Positions 22,264 to 32,294 of a stretch of DNA of 64,000 bases are shown in pieces (positions within the stretch are counted from its first letter, which is position 1; each line of letters begins with the position of its first letter). The notes below the pieces were generated by a model. It worked only from the letters and a program-made list of their open reading frames with translations. It made no database searches and had not been told where the DNA came from. Made by a program: the position numbers and the translations under genes. The stretch spans positions 3,814,501 through 3,878,500 of the forward strand of contig NZ_JBGCUS010000001.1 of assembly GCF_041415945.1 (NCBI RefSeq), in the 5' to 3' direction. Origin of the DNA: Ancylobacter sp. IITR112 (GTDB lineage Bacteria; Pseudomonadota; Alphaproteobacteria; Rhizobiales; Xanthobacteraceae).

Positions 22264-22922
22264 TTCCTCCCGCGCCCGTCGCCCTGATCGACTACGGTTC
22301 CGGCAATCTGCATTCCGCCGGCAAGGCGCTGGAGCGCGCCGCGCGCGAGGGCGCCAGCGGCAAGGCCGTGCTGGTGACGGCCGACCCGGATGTGGTGCGC
22401 CGCGCCGACCGCATCGTGCTGCCCGGCGTCGGTGCCTATGCCGATTGCCGGCGTGGGCTCGACGCCATTCCCGGCATGGTGGAGGCGCTGACCGAGGCGG
22501 TGATGGTCCGGGGACGCCCGTTCCTCGGCATCTGCGTCGGGCTGCAATTGATGGCGACGCGCGGGCTGGAGCATGGCGAGACCGCCGGGCTCGGCTGGAT
22601 CGCCGGCGACGTGGTGAAGATCGAGCCGGCCGATCCGTCGCTGAAGATCCCGCATATGGGCTGGAATTCGCTCGCCGTCGCCCGCACCCATGCGCTGCTC
22701 GACGGCATACCCACCGGCGAGGACGGGCTCGACGCCTATTTCGTGCATTCCTACCACCTCAAGACCGCGCGCCCCGACGACGTGATCGCCACCACCTCCT
22801 ATGGCGGGGCGATCACCGCCATGGTCGGCCGCGACAACATCGCCGGAACGCAGTTCCATCCCGAGAAGAGCCAGCGCCTCGGCCTCGCCCTTCTCGCCAA
22901 TTTCCTGACGTGGGCGCCGTGA
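22260..22922 (+). CDS. hisH: Imidazole glycerol phosphate synthase, glutaminase subunit HisH
   Basis: HisH is the class I glutamine amidotransferase that passes ammonia to HisF. The nucleophile cysteine is C92 in [11 protein letters not shown], and the other triad residues are H200 and E202 in FHPEKSQ. It has 220 residues, slightly longer than usual owing to a short loop near 28-36 (REGASGKAV). ATG 22260 overlaps the DUF2628 stop by 4 bases, and the stop overlaps hisA by 4 bases. Confidence 0.96.
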   Translation: MIPPAPVALIDYGSGNLHSAGKALERAAREGASGKAVLVTADPDVVRRADRIVLPGVGAYADCRRGLDAIPGMVEALTEAVMVRGRPFLGICVGLQLMATRGLEHGETAGLGWIAGDVVKIEPADPSLKIPHMGWNSLAVARTHALLDGIPTGEDGLDAYFVHSYHLKTARPDDVIATTSYGGAITAMVGRDNIAGTQFHPEKSQRLGLALLANFLTWAP

Positions 22923-23653
22923 TCCTCTTTCCCGCCATCGATCTCAAGGACGGCAAGTGCGTGCGCCTGCAGCAGGGCGACATGGCGCGTGCCACCATCT
23001 TCAACCACGACCCCGCCCAGCAGGCGGCGCAGTTCGAGGCGCAGGGGTTCCGCTACCTGCATATCGTCGATCTCGACGGCGCCTTTGCCGGCGCGCCGGT
23101 GAACGCGGCGCCGGTGGAGCGTATTCTCGAAGCCGTCACCATGCCGGTGCAGCTCGGCGGCGGCATTCGCGACATCGGCCGGGTCGAGGACTGGCTGGAA
23201 AAGGGCATCACCCGCGTCATTCTCGGCACGGCGGCGGTGCGCGATCCGGCTTTCGTCAAGGAAGCGGCGCGCCGCTTCCCCGGCCGGGTGGCGGTGGGTC
23301 TCGACGCCAAGGACGGGCGCGTGGCGGTGGAAGGCTGGGCCGAGACTTCCGACCTCACCGCGCTGGAACTGGCGCAGCGCTTCGAGGATGCCGGCGTCGC
23401 CGCCATCATCTACACCGACATCGCCCGCGACGGGCTGCTGAAGGGCCTCAACATGGAGGCCACCATCGCGCTGGCGGATGCCATATCCATTCCGGTCATC
23501 GCCTCGGGCGGGCTCGCCTCGCTCGACGATGTGAAGGCGCTGCTGGAGCCGCGCGCGGCGAAGCTGGAAGGCGCCATCACCGGCCGCGCGCTCTATGATG
23601 GCCGGCTTGATCCGCGCGCCGCGCTGGCGCTGGTGGCGGGCCTGCCGACATGA
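22919..23653 (+). CDS. hisA: Phosphoribosylformimino-AICAR-P isomerase HisA
   Basis: HisA isomerises ProFAR to PRFAR on a TIM barrel. With GTG 22919 the protein has 244 residues. Catalytic aspartates are in [10 protein letters not shown] (D8) and YTDIARDG. The phosphate-binding GGGIR and IASGGLAS motifs are both present. The start overlaps the hisH stop by 4 bases (GTGA). Confidence 0.96.
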   Translation: MILFPAIDLKDGKCVRLQQGDMARATIFNHDPAQQAAQFEAQGFRYLHIVDLDGAFAGAPVNAAPVERILEAVTMPVQLGGGIRDIGRVEDWLEKGITRVILGTAAVRDPAFVKEAARRFPGRVAVGLDAKDGRVAVEGWAETSDLTALELAQRFEDAGVAAIIYTDIARDGLLKGLNMEATIALADAISIPVIASGGLASLDDVKALLEPRAAKLEGAITGRALYDGRLDPRAALALVAGLPT

Positions 23654-23673
23654 ACGGGAAAGGTGAGGCGTCC

Positions 23674-24474
23674 ATGCTCAAGGTCCGCGTCATCCCCTGC
23701 CTCGACGTGAAGGACGGCCGCGTCGTCAAGGGCGTGAAATTCGTCGATCTGCGCGATGCCGGCGATCCCGTGGAAGCGGCCAAGGCCTATGACGCGGCCG
23801 GCGCCGACGAATTGTGCTTTCTCGACATCACCGCCAGCGTCGAGGCCCGCAGCACGCTGATCGACGTGGTGAGCCGCACCGCCGAACAGTGCTTCATGCC
23901 GCTTACCGTCGGGGGCGGGGTGCGTACGGTGGAGGACATCCGCGCGCTGCTCAACGCCGGCGCCGACAAGGTGTCGATCAACACGGCGGCGGTGAACCGG
24001 CGCGAGTTCGTGCGCGAGGCGGCTTCGAAGTTCGGCGAGCAGTGCATCGTCGTCGCCATCGACGCCAAGAAGGTCTCCGCCGAGGGCGAGCCCGACCGCT
24101 GGGAAATCTTCACCCATGGCGGGCGCAACCGCACCGGCATCGACGCGGTGGACTATGCGAAAGAGGTCGTGGCGCTCGGCGCTGGCGAGATCCTGCTCAC
24201 CTCCATGGACCGCGACGGCACTGGCGAGGGCTTCGACCTCAAGCTGACCCGCGCCATTTCCGACGCGGTGCGGGTGCCGGTGATCGCCTCGGGCGGGGTC
24301 GGCACGCTCGACCATCTGGTCGACGGCATCCGCGAGGGCGGGGCCTCCGCCGTGCTGGCGGCGTCGATCTTCCATTTCGGCACCTTCACCATCGGCGCCG
24401 CCAAGGAAGCCTTGGCGCAAGCCGGCCTGCCGGTCCGGCACGGCGGCGGCGACATTGAGGAGACCGGCCGATGA
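23674..24474 (+). CDS. hisF: Imidazole glycerol phosphate synthase, cyclase subunit HisF
   Basis: HisF joins PRFAR with ammonia from HisH to give imidazole glycerol phosphate and AICAR. Its barrel has catalytic aspartates in [10 protein letters not shown] and [12 protein letters not shown], with GGGVRT and IASGGVGT phosphate sites. ATG 23674 (MLKVRVIP) is chosen because AGGTGAGG lies 5 bases upstream; it gives 266 residues. ATG 23650, which overlaps the hisA stop by 4 bases, is the other option. The C-terminus is slightly extended. It overlaps hisE by 4 bases. Confidence 0.95.
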   Translation: MLKVRVIPCLDVKDGRVVKGVKFVDLRDAGDPVEAAKAYDAAGADELCFLDITASVEARSTLIDVVSRTAEQCFMPLTVGGGVRTVEDIRALLNAGADKVSINTAAVNRREFVREAASKFGEQCIVVAIDAKKVSAEGEPDRWEIFTHGGRNRTGIDAVDYAKEVVALGAGEILLTSMDRDGTGEGFDLKLTRAISDAVRVPVIASGGVGTLDHLVDGIREGGASAVLAASIFHFGTFTIGAAKEALAQAGLPVRHGGGDIEETGR

Positions 24475-24806
24475 AGGCAGCGCCCGCCCGCGTCACGCTG
24501 GAAGACCTTGCCGCCATCGTCGCCGCCCGCGCGGCGGCGGAAGGCGAGCCGTCCTATACCCGCACGCTCATCGCCAAGGGCGTCGCCAAATGCGCCCAGA
24601 AGCTCGGTGAGGAAGCGGTGGAGACGGCGCTCGCCGCCGTCGGCACCGATACCAAAGCGGTCATTTCCGAAAGCGCTGATCTTCTCTACCATCTCGCCGT
24701 GCTGCTTCAGGCGCGCGGCGTGTCGCTGGATGACGTGTATGCGGAGCTCGGCCGCCGGACGAACCAGTCCGGCCTGGAGGAAAAGGCGTCCCGGCCCAGG
24801 GGGTGA
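24471..24806 (+). CDS. hisE: Phosphoribosyl-ATP pyrophosphohydrolase HisE
   Basis: HisE hydrolyses phosphoribosyl-ATP to phosphoribosyl-AMP, the second step of the pathway. At 111 residues it is the stand-alone form (not fused to HisI). The MazG-like helices contain the conserved [13 protein letters not shown] and [13 protein letters not shown] motifs with metal-binding glutamates and aspartate. ATG 24471 overlaps the hisF stop by 4 bases. It is the last his gene here; coaA follows after 132 bases. Confidence 0.95.
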   Translation: MKAAPARVTLEDLAAIVAARAAAEGEPSYTRTLIAKGVAKCAQKLGEEAVETALAAVGTDTKAVISESADLLYHLAVLLQARGVSLDDVYAELGRRTNQSGLEEKASRPRG

Positions 24807-24938
24807 GGGCGCCGCGAGGCTTGCAGGGCGCGTCGCCGGAGGGCACGGGCCGGGTGGTATCACGTCCCCTGCTAAAGTGGTATACGGTCGACCAACGCCT
24901 GGCGCTTTGAATGTCCGGGCGAGCCGGGAAACGCTACC

Positions 24939-25898
24939 ATGGACCTGAAGCTCGACGGGGCGATGCTGTCGCCGTTCCGTAATTTCAGCCGCGCCGAATG
25001 GGCGGCTCTGCGTGCCGATACCCCCCAGCCGCTCAAGCCGGACGAGATTCAGCGGCTGCAGGGCCTCAATGACCGGCTGTCGATCCCCGAGATCGAGGAA
25101 ATCTACCTGCCGCTGTCGCGCCTGCTCTCGATCTATGTCGGGGCGACGCAAAAGTTGTTCCGGCAGATGCAGAAATTTCTCGGGCCCGAGCAGAACGGCA
25201 AGATGCCCTATATCATCGGCGTCGCCGGCTCGGTGGCGGTGGGAAAATCCACCACCGCCCGCGTGCTGCAGGCGCTGCTGGCGCGCTGGCCGAACACGCC
25301 GAAGGTTGCGCTGGTCACAACGGACGGCTTCCTGCTGCCCAATGCCATTCTCGAACAGGAAGGGCTGATGGGGCGCAAGGGCTTTCCGGAAAGCTACGAC
25401 CTGCCGGCGCTGCTGCATTTCCTCACCGACATCAAGGCCGGGCGGCGGCCGGTGCGGGCGCCGGTCTACAGCCATTTCGACTATGACGTGACCCCGAACG
25501 GGATGATCGAGGTCGACCAGCCGGACATCCTCATCGTCGAGGGGCTGAACGTGCTGCAGACCAGCCGGCCGCCCAAGGATGGCAAGGGCATTCCCTTCGT
25601 CTCCGATTTCTTCGACTTCAAGGTCTATATCGACGCCGACGAGACCATTCTGGAGCGCTGGTATGTCGAGCGCTTCATGCGGCTGCGCGAGACCGCCTTC
25701 CGCGATCCGAAAGCCTATTTCCACCGCTATTCCAGCCTGACGGGGGCGGAGGCGGACGCCACCGCCCGCGCCATCTGGCGCTCGATCAACCTCGTCAATC
25801 TGCGCGAGAACATCCTGCCTACCCGTCAGCGGGCCGACCTCATCCTGCGCAAGGGCGGCGACCATGAGGTCGAGGCGGTGGCGCTGAGGAAGCTGTGA
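24939..25898 (+). CDS. coaA: Type I pantothenate kinase CoaA
   Basis: CoaA phosphorylates pantothenate, the first and feedback-controlled step of CoA synthesis. The P-loop GSVAVGKS is at 97-104, and [26 protein letters not shown] and VEGLNVLQ are typical of the bacterial type I kinase. It has 319 residues; start ATG 24939. It follows hisE in many rhizobia. It is followed by a dispersed palindromic repeat. Confidence 0.96.
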   Translation: MDLKLDGAMLSPFRNFSRAEWAALRADTPQPLKPDEIQRLQGLNDRLSIPEIEEIYLPLSRLLSIYVGATQKLFRQMQKFLGPEQNGKMPYIIGVAGSVAVGKSTTARVLQALLARWPNTPKVALVTTDGFLLPNAILEQEGLMGRKGFPESYDLPALLHFLTDIKAGRRPVRAPVYSHFDYDVTPNGMIEVDQPDILIVEGLNVLQTSRPPKDGKGIPFVSDFFDFKVYIDADETILERWYVERFMRLRETAFRDPKAYFHRYSSLTGAEADATARAIWRSINLVNLRENILPTRQRADLILRKGGDHEVEAVALRKL

Positions 25899-25933
25899 AT
25901 GGGCCCTCTGCTGCCCGGACGCCAAAACGTGCG

Positions 25934-26032
25934 GTCATCCCGGCCGGAGCGAAGCGCAGAGCCGGGATCGCGGGCATTGGGCTCGCGTGGAGGCGGACGA
26001 TCCCGGATCGGCCTTAGGCCGTCCGGGATGAC
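25934..26032. repeat. Dispersed bipartite palindromic repeat, copy B
   Basis: A 99-base copy of the element seen at 17918, with identical GTCATCCCGG and CCGGGATGAC ends and a shared right half (CGATCCCGGATCGGCCTTA). It lies between the coaA stop and the alkB start, 9 bases before the alkB ATG, so it occupies the alkB leader. Confidence 0.87.
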
Positions 26033-26041
26033 GGGTGAAAG

Positions 26042-26683
26042 ATGAATTCGCCGGTCGCGATCGTGCCTGGCTGCCTCTACTGGCCCGGCTGGCTCGACCG
26101 CGAGGGGCAGGAAGCGCTGGCGGAGGAACTGCGCCATGTGCTGGCCGAGGCGCCGCTGTTCACCCCGCTCATGCCGCGCACCGGCAAGCCTTTTTCCGTC
26201 CGCATGTCCAATTGCGGGCCGCTCGGCTGGGTGTCGGATGTCGGCGGCTATCGCTACCAGGAGACCCATCCCGAGACCGGCCGGCCCTGGCCGCCCTTCC
26301 CGCCGATGCTAAGCCGCGCCTGGGAGGAACTGGCCGGGCGCGCGCCGGCCCCGGAGGCGTGCCTGATCAACTGGTATGGGCCGCAGGCGCGCATGGGGCT
26401 GCATCAGGACCGCGACGAGGAGGAGTTCTCCGCCCCGGTGCTGTCGCTCTCGCTCGGCGACACGGCGCTGTTCCGCATCGGCGGCACCACCCGCAGCGAC
26501 CCGACCCGCTCGCTCCGCCTCGCCTCCGGCGACGCGCTGCTGCTGTCCGGCCCGGCGCGGCTCGCCTTTCACGGGATCGACCGGCTCTATCCCGGCACAT
26601 CAACCCTGCTGAAGCAGCCCGGGCGCATCAATCTGACGTTACGGCGGGTACGCCAGGCGGGGGCCGGCGAAATTCGGCCTTGA
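26042..26683 (+). CDS. alkB: AlkB-type 2-oxoglutarate/Fe(II) dioxygenase, DNA dealkylation repair
   Basis: AlkB oxidatively removes methyl groups such as 1-meA and 3-meC from DNA or RNA. Iron ligands are seen as H121 and D123 (HQD motif) and H177, and the 2-oxoglutarate-binding arginines lie in RINLTLRR (R195, R201). NWYGPQARMGLHQD and LSLGDTALFRIGG are typical. It has 213 residues. ATG 26042 lacks a clear ribosome site because a palindromic repeat fills the leader. Confidence 0.93.
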   Translation: MNSPVAIVPGCLYWPGWLDREGQEALAEELRHVLAEAPLFTPLMPRTGKPFSVRMSNCGPLGWVSDVGGYRYQETHPETGRPWPPFPPMLSRAWEELAGRAPAPEACLINWYGPQARMGLHQDRDEEEFSAPVLSLSLGDTALFRIGGTTRSDPTRSLRLASGDALLLSGPARLAFHGIDRLYPGTSTLLKQPGRINLTLRRVRQAGAGEIRP

Positions 26684-26737
26684 TGAACGCGCAGAAAGGG
26701 CGAAGTTACAGCTTCCTTAAAGCCCGAAGGATTGCGA

Positions 26738-27712
26738 ATGCGCCTTGTTGCCCGTTTTGCCGCCGCCGCCTTTTCCCTTGCGGTTTCACTTGCGGCCCTC
26801 GCCCTTCCCGCCACCGCCCAGACCATTTTCGCCAATGACGGCACGATCGGCCTCGTTCCGCCGGACGGCATGATGCCGGTTCCCGGCGTGCCCGGTTTCC
26901 AGGACCCGGCGGCCAAGGCGTCGATCCTGGTGCTTGAAATGCCCAAGCCCGCCTATGCCGAGATCACCACCAATGTCGCCACCAAGGAGCTGGAAAAGCA
27001 GGGCGTGACGGTGGAGGAGCGGCGCGACCTCACCCTGGCCGACGGCGTGCCGGCGGTGCTGCTCAAGGGCTTCCAGACCGTGGGTGCCGGTGCGCTGAAG
27101 AAGTGGATCCTCATCGCCGGCGGCAAGGACCAGACCGGCATGATCACGGTGCAGTTCCCCGAGGCCGCCGCCAGCCGCTACCCCGACGCCAAGGTGGAGG
27201 CGGCGCTGAAGACGGTGGTGTTCCGCGCCCCGCCGAGCCCCGAGGAAATGCTGGCCAAGCTGCCTTTCACTCTCGACCAGCTCAGCGGCTATCAGGTGAT
27301 GAAGGTGATCGGCAGCAATGCCGTGCTGCTCACCAAGCCCGATGCGGACAAGCCGGCGGGCGAGGGCAAGGACGCGCCGCAGACCCAGTCCTTCTTCATC
27401 GTCGCCGTCGGTCCGGGCGATATTCGCGAGGAGGAGCGCGAGGCGGTGGCCAAGCGGGCGATCGCCAGCGTGCCGGGCATCAAGGAGCTGCGCGTCGAGC
27501 GCGGCGGGCCGCTGCGTGTCGGCGGCCAGCCCGGTTATGAGCTGATCGCCAATGCGGTCGACCAGCAGACCGGCCAGCCGGTGAAGGTGGCGCAATGGCT
27601 GAGCTTCGGTCGCAACGGCTATCTGCGCATGGTCGGCGTCGCGCCGGCGCAAACCTTCGAGGCCGATTACACCGCCATGCGCGCCGTGCGCGACGGCGTG
27701 ACGCTGCGCTGA
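26738..27712 (+). CDS. Secreted protein of unknown function
   Basis: A 324-residue protein with a clear Sec signal peptide (residues 1-27, cleavage after ATA-A near LPATAQ). The mature part repeats a similar layout twice: a half from about 30 to 165 and another from about 170 to 324. Each holds a strand-rich domain resembling the PsbP/MOG1 fold type (EERRDLTLADGVPAVLLKGFQ; EELRVERGGPLRVGGQPGYELIAN), but this is an impression only. ATG 26738 has AAGG upstream. It ends at a strong terminator shared with grpE. Probably periplasmic; no catalytic motif seen. Confidence 0.75.
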   Translation: MRLVARFAAAAFSLAVSLAALALPATAQTIFANDGTIGLVPPDGMMPVPGVPGFQDPAAKASILVLEMPKPAYAEITTNVATKELEKQGVTVEERRDLTLADGVPAVLLKGFQTVGAGALKKWILIAGGKDQTGMITVQFPEAAASRYPDAKVEAALKTVVFRAPPSPEEMLAKLPFTLDQLSGYQVMKVIGSNAVLLTKPDADKPAGEGKDAPQTQSFFIVAVGPGDIREEEREAVAKRAIASVPGIKELRVERGGPLRVGGQPGYELIANAVDQQTGQPVKVAQWLSFGRNGYLRMVGVAPAQTFEADYTAMRAVRDGVTLR

Positions 27713-27732
27713 TCCGGCGCCATTCCCCGACA

Positions 27733-27758
27733 AAAAAGGGCCCCGCGGGGCCCTTTTT
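27733..27758. terminator. Bidirectional intrinsic terminator
   Basis: A perfect 16-bp G+C palindrome (GGGCCCCGCGGGGCCC, 27738-27753) is flanked by A5 on the left and T5 on the right. It therefore ends the plus-strand secreted-protein gene and the minus-strand grpE transcript alike. Confidence 0.9.
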
Positions 27759-27784
27759 CACGCGACATTCTGGCCGGCCGGCGT

Positions 27785-28402
27785 TCAGTTCGCGGCGGGC
27801 GCCTCGGCCGGCGCCGCCTTCGGGCCGCCCTTGGACACGCCGACCAGCGCCGGGCGCAGCACCCGCTCGCCGAGCTTGTAGCCGGGCTGGATGACCTGAA
27901 CCACGGTGCCGGACGGCACCTCGGTATTGGGCACCTCGAACATCGCCTGATGCATGTTGGGGTCGAACCGGGCGCCTTCCGCCTCGATGCGCGCCACGCC
28001 ATGCTTGGACAGCGCCTGCAGCAGCGCCCGGCTGGTCAGGTCGATGCCTTCCAGCAACGTCTTCAGCGTGCCGTCGGCCCTCGCGCGCGCCTCGGCGTCG
28101 ATGGCGCCCAGCGCCCGCTCGAAATCGTCGGCGACGGTAAGGATGTCGCGGGCAAAGCCGGTGATGCCATAGACCTTGGCGTCGGCCACCTCGCGCTCGG
28201 CGCGGCGGCGCACATTGTCGGCCTCGGCGAAGGCGCGCAGGAACTTGTCCTTCAGCGCGGCGATCTCGGCCTCAAGCTGTTCCTTCTCGGCGGCGAAGGC
28301 GGCAGCGAGGTCGTCCGGCGCGGCCGCTGCGCCGGCCTCGGCGCCGACAGTCTGATCGCCCGTTTCGGGCTGGTCAGCCGGGGTGCGGTTCTCGTCGCTC
28401 AT
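27785..28402 (-). CDS. grpE: GrpE, nucleotide exchange factor of DnaK
   Basis: GrpE releases ADP from DnaK. The 205-residue protein has an acidic disordered N-terminus (1-45) and a long coiled-coil helix (about 48-100, [33 protein letters not shown]). The beta domain contains [25 protein letters not shown] and [22 protein letters not shown] 28402. It lies 79 bases downstream of hrcA and is likely co-transcribed with it; dnaK and dnaJ are not in the window. Confidence 0.96.
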   Translation of the reverse strand: MSDENRTPADQPETGDQTVGAEAGAAAAPDDLAAAFAAEKEQLEAEIAALKDKFLRAFAEADNVRRRAEREVADAKVYGITGFARDILTVADDFERALGAIDAEARARADGTLKTLLEGIDLTSRALLQALSKHGVARIEAEGARFDPNMHQAMFEVPNTEVPSGTVVQVIQPGYKLGERVLRPALVGVSKGGPKAAPAEAPAAN

Positions 28403-28481
28403 GAATACCTCGTCGAAGAATGAATGTGTCCGGCGGCAGCGCGCGCGGACGATCGCCATATCGGGGTGGAAGCGGCAAAAA

Positions 28482-29582
28482 TCAAGCCGCGTCAATCCCC
28501 GGACCGGCGAGAACGCGGCTGACCACGCGGGCGGTGAAGTCCACCATCGGCACGATGCGGGCATAGTTGAGCCGGGTCGGGCCGATCACCCCGAGCACGC
28601 CCACCACCCTTCCCTGTCCGTCGCGATAGGGCGCGACGATGGTGGAGGAGCCGGACAGCGAGAACAGCTTGTTCTCCGAACCGATGAAGATGCGCAGGCC
28701 CTGAGCGTCCTCGGCCCGGCCCAGCAGGTCCACCACTTCCTGCTTGGCTTCGAGATCGTCGAACAGCAGCCGTACGCGCTCCAGATCCTCGATGGCACGC
28801 AGATCGTGCAGCAGCCGCGTCTGGCCGCGCACGATGAGGCGCCGCTCGGCCTTGTCGCCGCCGGACCAGCTTGCCATGCCGCTTTCCACCACCCGCGCGG
28901 TCACCTCGTCGAGCTCGGCGCGGCGGGCGGCGAGGGTGCGCTCCACCTCGGTGCGCAGCTCCGCCAGCGTGCGCCCGCGCGTCAGCGCACTGAGGAAATT
29001 CGTCGCTTCCACCAGCGCCGAGGACGGCAGGCCCTTGGGCAAGGGCACCAGCCGGTTCTCCACCTCGCCATCCTCGGAAACGAGGATCAGCAGCGCCCGG
29101 CTGGGGTCGAGCGGCACGAATTCGATATGTTTGAGCCGCACATCGGTCTTGCCTGTCGTGACGACGCCGGCCCCGCGCGAGAGGCCGGAGAGCAGGTTGG
29201 AGGCTTCCGCCAGAACCCCTTCCACCGTCTGCGCGCGGGCGGCGGCGCGCACCTGCGTCTCGATCGAATTGCGCTCGTCTTCCGAGACATCGCCGATTTC
29301 CAGCAGCGCATCGACGAAGAAGCGCAGCCCGCGCTCGGTCGGCAGCCGGCCGGCGCTGGTGTGCGGGGCGAAGATCAGCCCCGCCGCTTCGAGATCGGCC
29401 ATGACATTGCGCACCGAGGCCGGTGACAGCGTCATCGGGATGAGGCGGGAAATATTGCGCGAGCCGGCCGGCTCGCCGGTGGCGAGATAGGTCTCGACGA
29501 TCTGCCGGAAAATCTCGCGGGAGCGCTCATCGAGCCGTGCCAGCGAGGGTGCGGCGGCGGACAGAAATGGATCGAGGGGCAT
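28482..29582 (-). CDS. hrcA: Heat-inducible transcription repressor HrcA
   Basis: HrcA binds CIRCE operators and represses groESL-type chaperone genes. The 366-residue protein has an N-terminal winged helix ([27 protein letters not shown]...[18 protein letters not shown]), a GAF-like middle and the conserved C-terminal [29 protein letters not shown] 29582. No CIRCE (TTAGCACTC-N9-GAGTGCTAA) was seen upstream, so its targets are elsewhere. It is divergent from rph. Confidence 0.96.
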   Translation of the reverse strand: MPLDPFLSAAAPSLARLDERSREIFRQIVETYLATGEPAGSRNISRLIPMTLSPASVRNVMADLEAAGLIFAPHTSAGRLPTERGLRFFVDALLEIGDVSEDERNSIETQVRAAARAQTVEGVLAEASNLLSGLSRGAGVVTTGKTDVRLKHIEFVPLDPSRALLILVSEDGEVENRLVPLPKGLPSSALVEATNFLSALTRGRTLAELRTEVERTLAARRAELDEVTARVVESGMASWSGGDKAERRLIVRGQTRLLHDLRAIEDLERVRLLFDDLEAKQEVVDLLGRAEDAQGLRIFIGSENKLFSLSGSSTIVAPYRDGQGRVVGVLGVIGPTRLNYARIVPMVDFTARVVSRVLAGPGIDAA

Positions 29583-29740
29583 CGCGGGGCCTGTCCCTTG
29601 TCTCGTCTACCCGGTCATGGGTGACTATTATCTCGGTAATCGCCGCCCATCTACAAGCCGGGGCGGCGATTGCGCCCGGCCCGCGCCGCCCTTACAAGGT
29701 CCGGCCACAGGCTGGTGCCGCCCTTGAGGAGACCTTTCGC

Positions 29741-30454
29741 ATGCGCCCTTCCCGCCGCCTTCCCGACGAGATGCGGGCCGTGAGCTTCGAGCGCGGCGTG
29801 CTGCGCCATGCCGAGGGTTCCTGCCTCGTCAAGTTCGGCGAAACCCATGTGCTCGTCGCCGCCACGCTGGAAGAGCGGCTGCCGCCCTGGCTGAAGGGGC
29901 AGGGGCGCGGCTGGGTGACGGCGGAATATGGCATGCTGCCGCGCGCCACCCATGAGCGCACCCGCCGCGAGGTGACCTCCGGCAAGCCGTCCGGCCGCAC
30001 CCAGGAAATCCAGCGCCTGATCGGCCGTTCGCTGCGCGCGGTGGTCGATCTCGAAAAGCTCGGCGAGCGCCAGATCACCGTCGATTGCGACGTGATCCAG
30101 GCCGATGGCGGCACCCGCACCGCCTCCGTCACCGGGGCATGGATCGCCCTGCATGACTGCCTGAGCTGGATGAAGGCGCGCGGCATGCTGCCGGCCATCC
30201 CGCTGCGCGACCATCTCGCCGCCGTTTCCTGCGGCATTGTCGATGGCGAGCCACGGCTCGACCTCGACTATGCCGAGGATTCGGAGGCGCATACGGATGT
30301 GAACTTCGTGATGACCGGCTCGGGCGGCTTCGTCGAGGTGCAGGGCACCGCCGAGAAGACGCCGTTCACCGAGGACGAGTTCAACGCCATGCTCGGCCTC
30401 GCCCGCAAGGGCGTGGCCAAGCTGGTCGATCTGCAGAAGCTGGCGGTCGCATGA
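29741..30454 (+). CDS. rph: Ribonuclease PH
   Basis: RNase PH is a phosphorolytic 3'-5' exonuclease that trims tRNA 3' ends. The 237-residue protein shows the core motifs [19 protein letters not shown], [36 protein letters not shown] (phosphate-binding arginines) and the catalytic aspartates in [16 protein letters not shown] and [22 protein letters not shown] 29741 follows GAGGAG. It starts the coupled rph-rdgB-hemW cluster, overlapping rdgB by 4 bases. Confidence 0.97.
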   Translation: MRPSRRLPDEMRAVSFERGVLRHAEGSCLVKFGETHVLVAATLEERLPPWLKGQGRGWVTAEYGMLPRATHERTRREVTSGKPSGRTQEIQRLIGRSLRAVVDLEKLGERQITVDCDVIQADGGTRTASVTGAWIALHDCLSWMKARGMLPAIPLRDHLAAVSCGIVDGEPRLDLDYAEDSEAHTDVNFVMTGSGGFVEVQGTAEKTPFTEDEFNAMLGLARKGVAKLVDLQKLAVA

Positions 30455-31116
30455 GCGCCGCCCCGCACCGGCGGCTGGAAGGCCGCATCGTCATCGCCAC
30501 CCATAATCCGGGCAAGCTGGAGGAAATGCGCGGCCTGCTGGCTCCCTATGGCGTCGACGCCGTGTCCGCCGGCGAGCTCGGCCTGCCGGAGCCGGAGGAA
30601 ACCGGGCTCACCTTCGGCGAGAATGCCCGCATCAAGGCGACCGCCGCCGCCAATGCCGCCGGGCTGCCGGCCTTCGCCGACGATTCCGGCCTGTGCGTCG
30701 ATGCGCTGGGCGGGGCGCCGGGGCTGTTCACCGCCCGCTGGGCGGGGCCGGAAAAGGACTTCATGGCGGCGATGACCCGGGTGGAGGAAGAGCTGCGCGA
30801 GGCCGGGGCGGAACTTCCCGATCTGCGCGGGGCGCATTTCGTTTCCGCTCTGTGCCTGGCCTGGCCGGACGGGCATGTCGAGGAATTCGAGGGCGTGGTG
30901 AACGGCACGCTGGTATGGCCGCCGCGCGGGCCGGCGGGCTTCGGCTATGACCCGATGTTCCAGCCCGACGGCCAGCCGGACGACCATCCGCGGACCTTCG
31001 GCGAGATGAGCGGGGCCGAGAAGCACGGCCTGCCGCCGCTGGGGCGCGGCCTGTCGCACCGGGCGCGGGCGTTCATGGCGCTGGCGCAGGCCTGCCTCGG
31101 GGCGACGTTTGACTGA
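30451..31116 (+). CDS. rdgB: dITP/XTP pyrophosphatase (RdgB/HAM1)
   Basis: RdgB removes deaminated purine triphosphates (ITP, dITP, XTP) from the nucleotide pool. The 221-residue protein has [21 protein letters not shown], the central [25 protein letters not shown] and the C-terminal [18 protein letters not shown] 30451 overlaps rph by 4 bases, and the end overlaps hemW by 8. Confidence 0.96.
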   Translation: MSAAPHRRLEGRIVIATHNPGKLEEMRGLLAPYGVDAVSAGELGLPEPEETGLTFGENARIKATAAANAAGLPAFADDSGLCVDALGGAPGLFTARWAGPEKDFMAAMTRVEEELREAGAELPDLRGAHFVSALCLAWPDGHVEEFEGVVNGTLVWPPRGPAGFGYDPMFQPDGQPDDHPRTFGEMSGAEKHGLPPLGRGLSHRARAFMALAQACLGATFD

Positions 31117-32284
31117 GCGCTCGCCCGCGCCGCCGCCGGCGGATCCCGGCTTCGGCGTCTATGTGCATTGGCCGTTCTGCAAGGCCAAATGCCCCTATTG
31201 CGACTTCAACTCGCATGTGCGTCACGCGCCGCCCGACCAGGCGCGCTTCGTCGCGGCGTTCCGCGCCGAGATCGCCCACACACGCGAACGCATCGGCCAG
31301 CGCCGCACCCACAGCGTGTTCTTCGGCGGCGGCACGCCTTCGCTGATGGAGCCAGAGACGGTCGGCGCCATTCTCGACGCCATCCATGCGGCATGGCCGC
31401 TGGATGCGGGCGCCGAGGTGACGCTGGAAGCCAACCCGACCAGCGTCGAGGCCGGCCGCTTTCGCGGCTATCGCGCGGCGGGGGTGAACCGCGTCTCGCT
31501 CGGCGTGCAGGCGCTGGACGATGCCGCGCTGAAGGCGCTGGGGCGGATGCACACGGCCGACGAGGCGCTGGGGGCGGTGGCGGTGGCGCGTGCCGCCTTC
31601 GAGCGTGTTTCCTTCGATCTCATCTATGCCCGGCCGGAGCAGCGGCCGCAGGACTGGGCCGCCGAACTCCGGCGCGCTATTGACGAGGGCTGCGAGCATC
31701 TCTCGCTTTACCAGCTCACCATCGAGGACGGCACGCCCTTCGCCGCGCTGCACCGCGCGGGCAAGCTGATCGTGCCGGAGGACGAGGTGGCCCGCGCGCT
31801 GTGGGACGTGACGCAGGAGACGACCCGCGCCGCCGGCCTCCCGGCCTATGAGATTTCCAACCATGCCCGCCCAGGGGCGGAGAGCCGGCACAATCTGCTC
31901 TATTGGCGCTATGGCGAATATGCCGGGATCGGCCCCGGCGCCCATGGGCGGCTCGATACGCCCGAGGGGCGCGTCGCCACCTCCACCGAGCGCGGGCCGG
32001 AGCAATGGGTGGCACGGGTCGAGGCGCAGGGTCACGGCGTGATCACTGATGAACCGCTCACCCGCGCCGAGCAGGCCGACGAATATTTGCTGATGGGCCT
32101 GCGCCTCGCCGAGGGCATCGACCGCGACCGCTTCGCCCGCCTCGCCGGGCGCGGTTTCGATCCCGCGCGGGTGGCGACGCTGCTGGACGACGGCATGATC
32201 GAGGAACTGCCGGGCCAGCGCCTGCGCGCCACCGCACTCGGCCTGCCGGTGCTGGACGCGATCGTCGCCGATCTCGCGGCGTGA
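31109..32284 (+). CDS. hemW: Radical SAM heme chaperone HemW
   Basis: HemW (once annotated as a HemN-like coproporphyrinogen oxidase) inserts heme into respiratory enzymes. The 391-residue protein has the radical-SAM cluster motif C24-K-A-K-C28-P-Y-C31. The residue two after the third cysteine is phenylalanine (CDF), where HemN proteins have a fourth cysteine; this marks the HemW group. GGGTPSL and SLGVQALDD follow. Start TTG 31109, inside the end of rdgB. It ends 10 bases from the convergent lipoprotein gene. Confidence 0.93.
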   Translation: MTERSPAPPPADPGFGVYVHWPFCKAKCPYCDFNSHVRHAPPDQARFVAAFRAEIAHTRERIGQRRTHSVFFGGGTPSLMEPETVGAILDAIHAAWPLDAGAEVTLEANPTSVEAGRFRGYRAAGVNRVSLGVQALDDAALKALGRMHTADEALGAVAVARAAFERVSFDLIYARPEQRPQDWAAELRRAIDEGCEHLSLYQLTIEDGTPFAALHRAGKLIVPEDEVARALWDVTQETTRAAGLPAYEISNHARPGAESRHNLLYWRYGEYAGIGPGAHGRLDTPEGRVATSTERGPEQWVARVEAQGHGVITDEPLTRAEQADEYLLMGLRLAEGIDRDRFARLAGRGFDPARVATLLDDGMIEELPGQRLRATALGLPVLDAIVADLAA

Positions 32285-32294
32285 GGACGACCGG

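Noticed and set aside
29583..29740. CIRCE operator between hrcA and rph
   Set aside because: No TTAGCACTC or GAGTGCTAA half-site is present.
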